A stretch of DNA of 14,094 nucleotides, from the NCBI GenBank assembly GCA_002279765.1, contig NCCR01000149.1:1-14094 (forward strand), read 5' to 3'. The notes beneath the pieces are model-generated. The model had not been told where the DNA came from. It saw only the letters and a program-made list of their open reading frames with translations, and ran no database searches. The DNA is from Verrucomicrobia bacterium 12-59-8 (GTDB lineage: Bacteria; Verrucomicrobiota; Verrucomicrobiae; Verrucomicrobiales; Verrucomicrobiaceae). Below are positions 6,995 to 13,977 of the stretch, one piece after another. How positions within the stretch are numbered: position 1 is the stretch's first letter; each line of letters starts with the position of its first letter. Made by a program: the position numbers and the translations under genes.

Positions 6995-9982
6995 TTATGC
7001 GCAAGCCTTGGCATCAACCTTTGGTGATGCACTCGTCGAGATTGAGGATGGCGCTGGCCACGGCATACCAAGCGGCAAATTCGGCGGGGGGGAGATTTTT
7101 GGGTGGGTGGACTTGGGGTCTGACTTGGCGGTTTCGAACTGGGTTTCCCAGAGGGTTTTGAGGATGGCGAGTTCGTGCGGCTGGGCGGAGCGCGCGAGGG
7201 CGAGGCGGAAGGCGTGCTGGAGGCGGGAGTCGAGGTCGGTGCTGGGGGATTCGGCGACGATACGTTTGGCGAAGGCCTGGGTGGCTTCGACGTAAACGGG
7301 ATCGTTGAGCAGGGTGAGGGCCTGCAGCGGGGTGTTGCTGCGGGAGCGGCGCACGACGCAGGCCATGCGCGCGCTGGCATCGAAATTCATGAAGCTGGGA
7401 TAGGGTGATCCGCGTTTGAGCACGACGTAGAGGCCACGGCGGTACTGCTCGGCCCCGGGACTGACGACGTAGTTGTACTGCTGGCCGCCGACTTTCTTCC
7501 AGAGGCCGTCGGGCTGGGGCGGGCGAATGGGGGTGCCGCCTTGCTTGAGATTGAGCAGACCGGCGATGGCGAGGGCGTTGTCGCGGATGGCTTCGGCATC
7601 GAGGCGGAAACGGGGGCCGTGCCAGAGAAGGTGGTTTTCTGGATCGGTTTGCAGGGCGAGTCCGGAGGAAGCCCTGGAGCTTTGCTGGTAGGCGGCGCTC
7701 AGGACGATTTTCCTGAGGATGTGCTTCATGTCCCAGCCGCTGTCGATGAACTCGACGGCAAGCCAGTCGAGGAGTTCGGGATGGCTGGGGGCAGCGCCTT
7801 TGATGCCGAAATCTTCGAGGGTGCTGACGATGCCGTGGCCAAACAACTCGGCCCACCAGCGGTTGACAGTGACGCGGGCGACGAGGGGATTTGCGCGACT
7901 GACGAGCCATTTGCCGAGGGTGATGCGGTTGGGCGGGCCTGTGAGCGGGGTGTTGAAGATGGCCGGTACAGCGGCGGTGACGGGGTCGGCGGGATCGGTG
8001 TAAACGCCGCGTTTGAAAATGCTGCTCATGCGCGGCTGGGGCAGCTCCCGCATGATCTCGGTGGTGGGGGTGGCAAGAGCGGTGATCTGCTTTTGCAGTG
8101 CGGTTTTCTGCTTTTCGAGATTGGCGAGTTCGGGATCTTTGGGAAGCGGTGCGGCTTTGCCCTTGCGGTCCTTTTTGGCGACGGTTGCGGGCTCTTCCAC
8201 CTCGGGGAGGCAGGTGGCGACATTGCCTGTGATGCTGGAGATGCGGAGGCAGCCGATGACGAGGCCGTTGCCGAAGTTTTGGGCCATGCGGATGCTGAGT
8301 TTGGCACCGGCGGGCACTGACAGGGGCTGCTGGAGTTCAAAGGCGGCCCAGTGCGGTTCATGAAAACGCTGGCCGATGGCCCAGGCGCTTTTGCCGGTCT
8401 TGGTGACCAGGTTGGTGACTTCGTAGCCTTTCTGCGAGTAGTCAGCGTAGGCGGTTTTGAAGGTCAGCGGCTGGGTTTTGCCGTCGGGCGTGGTGAGGGT
8501 GCAGTCGAAGGAGTGGAGGACGAAGTTGGGGCGATTGGCACCGCCACGACCTGGACCCTCGCCGGGAATGGAGGCGTGGGTGAGGGTGTCGAGCATCAAC
8601 CCGCTGAGCTCTCCGGCGCTGAGTTCGGTTTCGAAGGTGTAGGTGTCTTTGTCGGGCACAGAGCCGGTGAGGAGGACGCTGCCATCGGGCTGCAGTTCGG
8701 ACTCGGCATCGCTCTCGGTGATGAAGGCGGTGGGTTTGAGGGGTTTGAAAGCGTTCGATGTTTCAACTTTGCCAGCGGGTGAGCCGATGGTGGCGAGCTG
8801 CTTTTGACGAGATGTGAGCTGCGCATTGAGTGTTTTCATTTGGGCAGCGAGCTGCTGGCGCTGTGCGTCACCTGCGGGGTCGCTGAGTTTGTAAGGCGAG
8901 CCTTGGAACTGGATGGAGCCAGGGGTCTTGGGGTTGGTGCGCTCGGCCTCTTTCTCGGTGTTGTTGTAGTAGGCGAGGAGTGAGTAGTAATCGCGCTGGC
9001 TGATGGGGTCGTATTTGTGGTTGTGGCACTGGGCGCACTCCAGCGTGGTGCCAAGCCATACGGCCCCGGTGGTGTTGACGCGGTCGATGACCTGATTGAT
9101 GCGGCTTTCCTCGGGCTCGGTGCCGGCTTCGACGTTGGTGGGTGTGCAGCGATGGAAGCCGGTGGCGATGATTTGTGCAGGGGTGGCGTTGGGCAGGAGA
9201 TCGCCGGCGATTTGTTCGAGAGTGAACTGATCGAAGGGCATGCTGGCATTGAGCGCGTTCACCACCCAGTCGCGCCAAGCCCAGACTTCGCGCAAGTCAT
9301 CGCGCTGGAAACCGTGCGAGTCCGCGTAGCGGGCGAGATCGAGCCAGGGGCGGGCCCAGCGGACGCCGAACTGCTGCGAGGCGAGGAGACGGGTGACTAG
9401 TTGCTCGATGCTGGAGGCTGGATGCTCGCGGTAAGCTTTCGCGAAGGCGTCGATTTCAGTGGGAGTGGGAGGGAGGCCGGTGAGGTCGAGGGTGAGGCGG
9501 CGGATGAGGATTTCGGGAGAGGCGGGGGGAGATGGTGTGAGCTGGGAGGCTTCGAGTTTGGCGAGGATGAAACGGTCGATTTCGTTCTTGGGCCATGACT
9601 GGTTTTCAATGGATGGCAGAGCGGGGCGCTGGGGCGGGAGGTAGCTCCAGTGCTGGAGGGTTTCGAGTTTGTCGGGCCATTGGGCACCTGCGGTGATCCA
9701 GTCGCGGAGGTGGTTGATCTCGGCGGGGGTGAGGCGGTCGCCGCGTTTGGGCATGGCGTCCTTGTTTTCCTTGGGTAAGGCCACGCGGCGGAGGAGATCG
9801 GTGCCGATTTTGAGGTGCTGAGGAGAGGCGGTGTCGAGGCGGAGGTCGCCTTTGTGTTTTTCCGGGCCGTGGCACTCGAAGCAGGTGCGCTGGAGGACGG
9901 GATAGACATCGCGGGCGAAGTCGGTACCTGCGGCGTGAAGGGTGGCTGTGGTGAGCAGCGCGATGAGGGCGAAGCGAAGCAT
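6995..9982 (-). CDS. PSD1-type cytochrome c protein (PSCyt1-DUF1549-DUF1553), frameshifted near the 3' end
   Basis: An exported putative heme protein of a family expanded in Planctomycetota and Verrucomicrobiota; its biochemical role is not established, though members are often linked to breakdown of complex polysaccharides. From ATG 9982 it has a signal peptide (about 1-18), a PSCyt1 cytochrome segment with CFECH 34-38, and a DUF1549 region containing WLDLARYADSHGF and CAQCH 316-320. A beta-rich insert and then DUF1553 (NRWWAELFGHGIV, AYQQSS, SRSNTPLQALTLLNDP) follow. The frame could extend to ATG 10105, but those 41 extra codons lack a signal peptide and start inside a repeat element. As sequenced, the C-terminus after about residue 963 is unrelated to the family and ends at 6995. 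The family ending (AEFAAWYAVA then NLDECITKG) is in another frame and ends at TGA 7014-7016. One extra C in the C7 run at 7086-7092 restores it, giving 989 residues. No DUF1501 partner gene follows. Confidence 0.9.
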   Translation of the reverse strand: MLRFALIALLTTATLHAAGTDFARDVYPVLQRTCFECHGPEKHKGDLRLDTASPQHLKIGTDLLRRVALPKENKDAMPKRGDRLTPAEINHLRDWITAGAQWPDKLETLQHWSYLPPQRPALPSIENQSWPKNEIDRFILAKLEASQLTPSPPASPEILIRRLTLDLTGLPPTPTEIDAFAKAYREHPASSIEQLVTRLLASQQFGVRWARPWLDLARYADSHGFQRDDLREVWAWRDWVVNALNASMPFDQFTLEQIAGDLLPNATPAQIIATGFHRCTPTNVEAGTEPEESRINQVIDRVNTTGAVWLGTTLECAQCHNHKYDPISQRDYYSLLAYYNNTEKEAERTNPKTPGSIQFQGSPYKLSDPAGDAQRQQLAAQMKTLNAQLTSRQKQLATIGSPAGKVETSNAFKPLKPTAFITESDAESELQPDGSVLLTGSVPDKDTYTFETELSAGELSGLMLDTLTHASIPGEGPGRGGANRPNFVLHSFDCTLTTPDGKTQPLTFKTAYADYSQKGYEVTNLVTKTGKSAWAIGQRFHEPHWAAFELQQPLSVPAGAKLSIRMAQNFGNGLVIGCLRISSITGNVATCLPEVEEPATVAKKDRKGKAAPLPKDPELANLEKQKTALQKQITALATPTTEIMRELPQPRMSSIFKRGVYTDPADPVTAAVPAIFNTPLTGPPNRITLGKWLVSRANPLVARVTVNRWWAELFGHGIVSTLEDFGIKGAAPSHPELLDWLAVEFIDSGWDMKHILRKIVLSAAYQQSSRASSGLALQTDPENHLLWHGPRFRLDAEAIRDNALAIAGLLNLKQGGTPIRPPQPDGLWKKVGGQQYNYVVSPGAEQYRRGLYVVLKRGSPYPSFMNFDASARMACVVRRSRSNTPLQALTLLNDPVYVEATQAFAKRIVAESPSTDLDSRLQHAFRLALARSAQPHELAILKTLWETQFETAKSDPKSTHPKISPPPNLPLGMPWPAPSSISTSASPKVDAKACA
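7086..7092 (-). other. Frameshift site in the PSD1 gene (C7 homopolymer)
   Basis: The coding strand has a run of seven C. The upstream frame reads KSTHPKISPPPNLPLG. Adding one C gives KSTHPKISPPAEFAAW, which continues into the family-typical C-terminus. This is a one-base contraction of a homopolymer, either a real mutation, a phase-variable tract, or a sequencing or assembly error. Confidence 0.85.
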
Positions 9983-10055
9983 GCTTGCGCTAAGAACGAG
10001 GCGGAGAGGGCGGACTTTCGGCCTTGATGGAACGTGGATGGTGGGGAGGAATAGC

Positions 10056-10103
10056 GGAGCGCCGTGAATGAGCGGAGTGCTGCGGGATCGGAACCCGCGC
10101 TCC
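10056..10103. repeat. 48-bp inverted-repeat element between divergent genes
   Basis: GGAGCGC (10056-10062) is matched by GCGCTCC (10097-10103). An internal stem, GCGGG (10082-10086) with CCCGC (10094-10098), sits near the right end. The element could fold in either direction. It overlaps the first codons of the + strand glycosidase remnant and the optional upstream extension of the PSD1 frame. Its size and structure suit a REP/MITE-like intergenic element. That it is dispersed in the genome is inferred, since one copy is visible here. Confidence 0.55.
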
Positions 10104-10729
10104 ACCCGGACGGGCTGAACTGGCTGGGTGAAAACGGCAAACCCTTGGGAGATTTCAACGGCCTGCGCCGCCAGCTGGCCACCCGCAACAAGCAGATCAT
10201 CTTCGCCACGAATGCCGGCATCTACGAACGCGGCCCAAAACCCTGCGGACTGACCATCTGCGCCGGCAAGGAACTCGTGCCGCTGAATCTACGCCGGGGC
10301 GAAGGCAACTTCTTCCTCAAGCCCAACGGCATCTTCTACCTCGACGACCAGACCGGCCCCGGCTTGATGGAAGCGGCGGAATTTGCCAAAAGCGGCCTCA
10401 AACCGCGCCTCGCCACGCAGTCCGGCCCGCTGATGCTGCGCCACGGCGTGATCCATCCCGCCTTCCGGGAGAACTCACCCAACAAACGCCTGCGCAATGC
10501 CGTGGGCGTGCGCAAGAAAGACGGCCAGATCATCTTCGCTATGAGCGTCCGTGACGATGCCGTGAAAGGGCGCGTGACCTTTCACCAGCTCACCCGCTTC
10601 TTCCTGCACCTCGGCTGCGAAGACGCCCTGTATCTCGACGTAGACATCTCCAGCATGCTCGTTGATCCAAAACCGGATGCCAATTTTACCCCGAACACCT
10701 ATGCGGCGATGTTTTTCGTGGCGGAGTGA
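10064..10729 (+). pseudogene. Phosphodiester-glycosidase-like (DUF2233/NAGPA-type) protein, 5' end lost
   Basis: The frame resembles the exported family related to the lysosomal enzyme NAGPA. Family-like segments are QIIFATNAGIYERG, CGLTICAGKELVPLNLR, EGNFFLKPNGIFYL, ATQSGPLMLRHGVIHP, RLRNAVGV and EDALYLDVDISSM. Known members are exported and begin with a signal peptide and about 50-70 further residues. Here the similarity starts at about codon 18 (LNWLGENGKPLGDF), and everything before it is encoded by the inverted-repeat element at 10056-10103. The only available start is GTG 10064, without a Shine-Dalgarno or export signal. The usual LYLDGS-type loop is LYLDVDIS, so a normally conserved Gly is replaced. 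Missing export signal, replaced 5' end and altered loop together suggest a decaying gene. The body of the frame is still open, so the damage is recent or the protein has a new role. It stops at TGA 10727-10729, convergent with the gene at 10763. Confidence 0.72.
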
Positions 10730-10762
10730 AAGGAGTTGGAATCTGCCCCCCATGTATTGGGC

Positions 10763-11665
10763 TCAAGGACTGCGTGTTCCACCCTTATTCATCGGGCCTA
10801 TCGGCTGGATGCCGGCAAGCACCACATACGCGCCTAGAGGTGCCTGCTTTGATGTCTCCACCGTAACCTTGAAACGGCCCGCAGTTGCCGTGGAGAATTC
10901 TACGGCTGCTCTTTTTAGGGTTCGAGAATCTTTGCCTACCACCCGGCCATCAGCATCATGCACAACTAAGTCGGCACCAGGTAGAAATTGATCCACTCCC
11001 ACGATGATGACGCAGTCGGTGGCCTTGGGCAGGTCCAGGCTGAAGCTGCCAGCCAGCTGTTGGTTGTCGCCTTTGCCCAAGGTGCGAAATTCGTAACCAC
11101 GTGCCTGGAATTTAGCCGCTACTTTTTGAGCATCCTCATTCGCCTGCACCAAATAGCTGCGGGTAGCCAGGAGCAAGGACCAGCAGATGTGGCTTTTTTG
11201 ACCGGCTGCGACCGGCTGAACACTGACGGTGTAATCACCTCCTCTGGCGCTGCCGAAGGCCACACAAGCCCGGTTCAGCAATCGAGTATCTGAAGCCACG
11301 GTTCTGCCGATGTCATCTTTAACAACAAGGTCAAAGCCCACTTTTGCCTGCTTCGCATTCTCGATGCCGAGCATCAAAACGCAGTCTATGCCTGGTTCCA
11401 CGGCAATCGTGCAAAGGGTCGGGCTGGACGAATCCCCATTGGCAAGCGGCTGTATCACATAACCCCGATCGCGAAATTTAGCCGCGATTTTTTTTGCATC
11501 CACGACGGCGGCCTCAGCACCAGTCGCGGCTACTTTCACAGGTTTTTCAGCACATGCTTCAATAGCCCGCGTGTTGGTGAATGGCACTCCAGCCACTCCA
11601 AGAGTGGCGGCAATGACGATTACGTTTCGAAAGGACACAGGTTGGGTGATCAGACTTGTGGCCAT
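10763..11665 (-). CDS. Exported protein of unknown function made of two tandem copies of one domain
   Basis: I do not recognise the family. The 300-residue product has an N-terminal hydrophobic signal segment (about 13-34, VIVIAATLGVAGVPF), so it is probably secreted or periplasmic. The rest is an internal duplication, copy 1 at about residues 56-168 and copy 2 at about 178-285. Shared landmarks are RGY 67/189, GD 77/199, DC 94/217, DLVV 112/232, GR 120/240 and D-x-R-x-L-x-R-A 126/246. A final beta-strand, GDYTVSV or GRFKVTV, closes each copy. The DLVVxDxxGR plus closing-strand pattern recalls PPC-like beta-sandwich domains; that link is a guess. The start ATG 11665 lies 7 bp after the stop of the upstream gene with no separate Shine-Dalgarno, which suggests translational coupling. 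The last residues (PMNKGGTRSP) fall outside the duplicated unit. Confidence 0.88.
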   Translation of the reverse strand: MATSLITQPVSFRNVIVIAATLGVAGVPFTNTRAIEACAEKPVKVAATGAEAAVVDAKKIAAKFRDRGYVIQPLANGDSSSPTLCTIAVEPGIDCVLMLGIENAKQAKVGFDLVVKDDIGRTVASDTRLLNRACVAFGSARGGDYTVSVQPVAAGQKSHICWSLLLATRSYLVQANEDAQKVAAKFQARGYEFRTLGKGDNQQLAGSFSLDLPKATDCVIIVGVDQFLPGADLVVHDADGRVVGKDSRTLKRAAVEFSTATAGRFKVTVETSKQAPLGAYVVLAGIQPIGPMNKGGTRSP

Positions 11666-11672
11666 GTTGGAA

Positions 11673-13868
11673 TCACTTGGGCGGTGGCGCAGCTGGGGGG
11701 GGGGCTGGCGCGGGCGTGTCGGCAGGTTTGGAGGGAGTGACTACGGGGGGCGAGTTGAAATCATCTTCACCTGGCTTTGGCGTCACGATCTTAAAAACCT
11801 TGCGACCGCTGGGTGGCGGAGTGCCGGTGGCCGCTGCAGGGGCGACCGGCTGTCCAGAAGTGCTTGGACTGGTGTTGGGGGGGGAGGTGGGTGAAGATTC
11901 GGGCGGGGCGGTGGACCCGTCAGGCATGATACGGATGACTTTTCGCGCAGGTTCATTCCGCACCACTCCAGGTCGTGTTCCCGGAGGATGGATGGTGACC
12001 TTGATGCCCGAGTCTCCTGCTTGCGATTCCATGGCTGGGTCCTCGGCGTCGATTACCCGGAGGTCACGTTTTTTGCGATCAGTCACACGGACACCGACAC
12101 CATCCACGCCTGGGGTACTGATGATTTTGTTCTCGATGTTGCCACCGAAATCGATGAGGGCCAGCCGGTCATGCGGAGGCACCTGCCCGATCATAAGCTC
12201 TGCCACAAGCAGCGGAAAAGCATTTTCAAAGTCGATCCGGGGAACGGGGGTTTCGCTCTGGAATTTGGCGGCAGTGGCTCGTACCGATTCATTGGCTGAC
12301 TGTGAGAGGCGGGCCATCAAGTCTGGCGAGTTGTCGGCCAATTCCACCACGAGTGAACTCATAGACAGAGGCGCGCGAAAATAATTGTAGAGCAGGGCGA
12401 CCGGTTCCTGGTCTCCAGCCGGGCCACATTGATCAACAGCCTGCGTGTACCGCTCGCTGTCAGCCTTGAAAAACTTCTCCAACTTGGGGAAGTCATGCAG
12501 TCTGGCGATGGTCGCCTGGTCTTCGGGGTCCAGTTTCAGGTTCTTGGTGGCAGCAAGGACCTCATCCTTCACTTTGGTCATGTAAATGCCGTCGCGATGG
12601 CAGCTCATGCAGGAGATGCCGTTAATGATGCGGCTGTCTTTGCGGGAGGAGTCTGTCACCACATTCAGCGGTGCCTCCTCCAACCTCAAACCTTTGCCAT
12701 CCGTCAGCATGTACCCCTGCAGGCCATTGGGCAGTGAGAAGACAATCTCCCCCCCATCGTGAAGGAACTTCAGGTTTGAATTTTTAGTCAGTTCAGCATT
12801 CGTGGGTCCCAGCGGAGCGCGAAACAAATCGCCGCCACGTTCATTCTGACGCGTAGGATCGAAGTCATAGCTCTTCCAGATGTAACCGCCATCCGGGCGT
12901 GGTAGGCGCTCAATCAGGCGGTTGCCCTGAGAGACGCCGCTTTTTTGGAATCCTGCACGAACGGCGTCTGGGTTTTGAATGGCCTTGTCATAATCAACGC
13001 CCAGTTTTGCCTCCAACGCCACATCTGCCGCCCGCTGTTTCTGCCCGCCAGGAATGCCGAGCGCTTCGTGATAGAGCGGTGCCTGCGCCAAGGCGAAAAC
13101 CACATAGTCAGCACGCATCATGGGCAGCACGCCAAGGATTTTTTCGGCGTCGATCGCGGCCTGTAAGCCGCGGTTGACCCGATAGGGGTAGGAAGTTGCC
13201 AATTTTTTCCAGAGTTCAGGAGCAAGCCCGTAGTTGGCAAGCGTGACACGCAGCACCACCCGGGCGGGATCAACGGCCTCCACAGTGCTGATCTTTGGAT
13301 TGGATGACAGGCTGTTGAGCATTTTGCTGACACCCGTCCGACAGTATTCCAGAAAAAGGTCCGAGTGCCGCGGATTGCCGCGTGCATCACGCTCGTTGTA
13401 CAAATTGGCGAGACTGAGATAGCGAACTCCTGCGGCCCGGTTCTGTAGATGTTGGAGATCTGCGAGCACCGCATTGGCAACCTGACCCTCGTCCACGAAG
13501 TCGCGAACTGCCACATTGGCAGGACCGTCGATCCAGAGGGCTATGATGGATTTCTCTTCAGCACTCAGCGGCGGCAGCGGTTTGCTGGGCTTGCTTTTGG
13601 GCATGCGCTTCTTGTCACCATCGGGAAGATTGAGGAGTTTGAGCAAGGGCGAGCCTGCCGAGTCACCCGCTTTGACGTAGTCGTCATTGCGCCTAAGAGC
13701 CGACAGGTCCGTTGTTTTCGACAGTTCGGGGTCTTCGTCGCCTTTTTTATGACAGGAGGCACACTTCTCCTGAAAAATGGCGATGACCTGCTCCTCGATC
13801 GTCGCCCTGACATCAGCGACGGCGGCAAGAGCCATCAACACCGAGATACAAACAGGCTTCAGTCTCAT
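11673..13868 (-). CDS. Exported protein with two CxxCH heme-binding motifs and a Pro-rich C-terminal tail
   Basis: The 731-residue product begins with a signal peptide (about 1-22). A short cytochrome c segment follows, with CASCH 36-40, a later RMPKSK Met region and the IALWIDG ending typical of PSCyt1-like domains. A second site, CMSCH 420-424, lies in the context NGISCMSCHRDGIYM after a beta-rich stretch (GEIVFSLPNGLQGYML). The 380 residues between the sites do not match a domain I can name. From about 610 onward the chain is Pro/Thr/Ser-rich and probably disordered, with the motif EPARKVIRI and a related PSGRKVFKI. I infer a periplasmic or surface electron-transfer or redox-sensing role; none is proven. 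The tail is encoded by unusually long C runs (C8 at 11877-11884, C10 at 11695-11704). The start ATG 13868 lacks a clear Shine-Dalgarno. A strong hairpin ends 27 bp before it. Confidence 0.88.
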   Translation of the reverse strand: MRLKPVCISVLMALAAVADVRATIEEQVIAIFQEKCASCHKKGDEDPELSKTTDLSALRRNDDYVKAGDSAGSPLLKLLNLPDGDKKRMPKSKPSKPLPPLSAEEKSIIALWIDGPANVAVRDFVDEGQVANAVLADLQHLQNRAAGVRYLSLANLYNERDARGNPRHSDLFLEYCRTGVSKMLNSLSSNPKISTVEAVDPARVVLRVTLANYGLAPELWKKLATSYPYRVNRGLQAAIDAEKILGVLPMMRADYVVFALAQAPLYHEALGIPGGQKQRAADVALEAKLGVDYDKAIQNPDAVRAGFQKSGVSQGNRLIERLPRPDGGYIWKSYDFDPTRQNERGGDLFRAPLGPTNAELTKNSNLKFLHDGGEIVFSLPNGLQGYMLTDGKGLRLEEAPLNVVTDSSRKDSRIINGISCMSCHRDGIYMTKVKDEVLAATKNLKLDPEDQATIARLHDFPKLEKFFKADSERYTQAVDQCGPAGDQEPVALLYNYFRAPLSMSSLVVELADNSPDLMARLSQSANESVRATAAKFQSETPVPRIDFENAFPLLVAELMIGQVPPHDRLALIDFGGNIENKIISTPGVDGVGVRVTDRKKRDLRVIDAEDPAMESQAGDSGIKVTIHPPGTRPGVVRNEPARKVIRIMPDGSTAPPESSPTSPPNTSPSTSGQPVAPAAATGTPPPSGRKVFKIVTPKPGEDDFNSPPVVTPSKPADTPAPAPPPAAPPPK
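11695..11704 (-). repeat. C10 homopolymer near the 3' end of the diheme protein gene
   Basis: Ten consecutive C on the coding strand encode part of the Pro-rich tail, 19 bases before the stop codon begins. Runs of this length are prone to slippage. Loss of one C removes the TGA from frame and joins the reading frame, without any intervening stop, to the ATG of the next gene at 11665. A second run, C8, lies at 11877-11884 in the same tail. Confidence 0.8.
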
Positions 13869-13895
13869 GGTAGTTTGAGTGGGAATTAAAAGAAA

Positions 13896-13942
13896 GAGTC
13901 CCGCGCCGTAGGAGGGTGAAGACCCTGTGCGGTGCGGGACTC
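13896..13942 (-). terminator. Strong hairpin followed by a T-rich tract, just upstream of the diheme gene
   Basis: GAGTCCCGC (13896-13904) pairs perfectly with GCGGGACTC (13934-13942). The stem extends inward through GCCG/CGGT with one imperfect pair. An inner hairpin, AGGGT-GAAG-ACCCT, lies at 13913-13926. Read on the - strand it is followed by TTTCTTTTAATT, so it has the form of an intrinsic terminator. It lies 35 bp after the stop of the upstream partial gene and 27 bp before ATG 13868. That leaves almost no room for a separate promoter, so it may instead act as an attenuator or leader structure. Confidence 0.7.
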
Positions 13943-13977
13943 GCTGTCGGGGAAAAGAAAGCAGTATTGAACTGCGA

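Larger units (their letters stand above)
6703..7013. other. 311-bp spacer between PSD1 gene and P-type ATPase gene
   Basis: No gene is visible here. The stretch should hold the promoter of the copper ATPase gene (reading left on the - strand) and the end of the PSD1 transcript. I find no convincing -35/-10 pair. Two perfect hairpins lie inside: ACCTGC-TAAA-GCAGGT at 6819-6834 and TTTCCGT-GGAAGG-ACGGAAA at 6935-6954. The as-sequenced reading frame of the PSD1 gene runs into the right end of the spacer and stops at 6995-6997. Confidence 0.6.

Noticed and set aside
7541..8320. 259-codon + strand open frame
   Set aside because: Antisense to the DUF1553 region, whose family motifs are unmistakable on the other strand.
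9983..10105. Upstream extension of the PSD1 gene to ATG 10105
   Set aside because: The extra 41 residues are encoded partly by the inverted-repeat element. A good signal peptide starts exactly at ATG 9982, where an export signal should be N-terminal.
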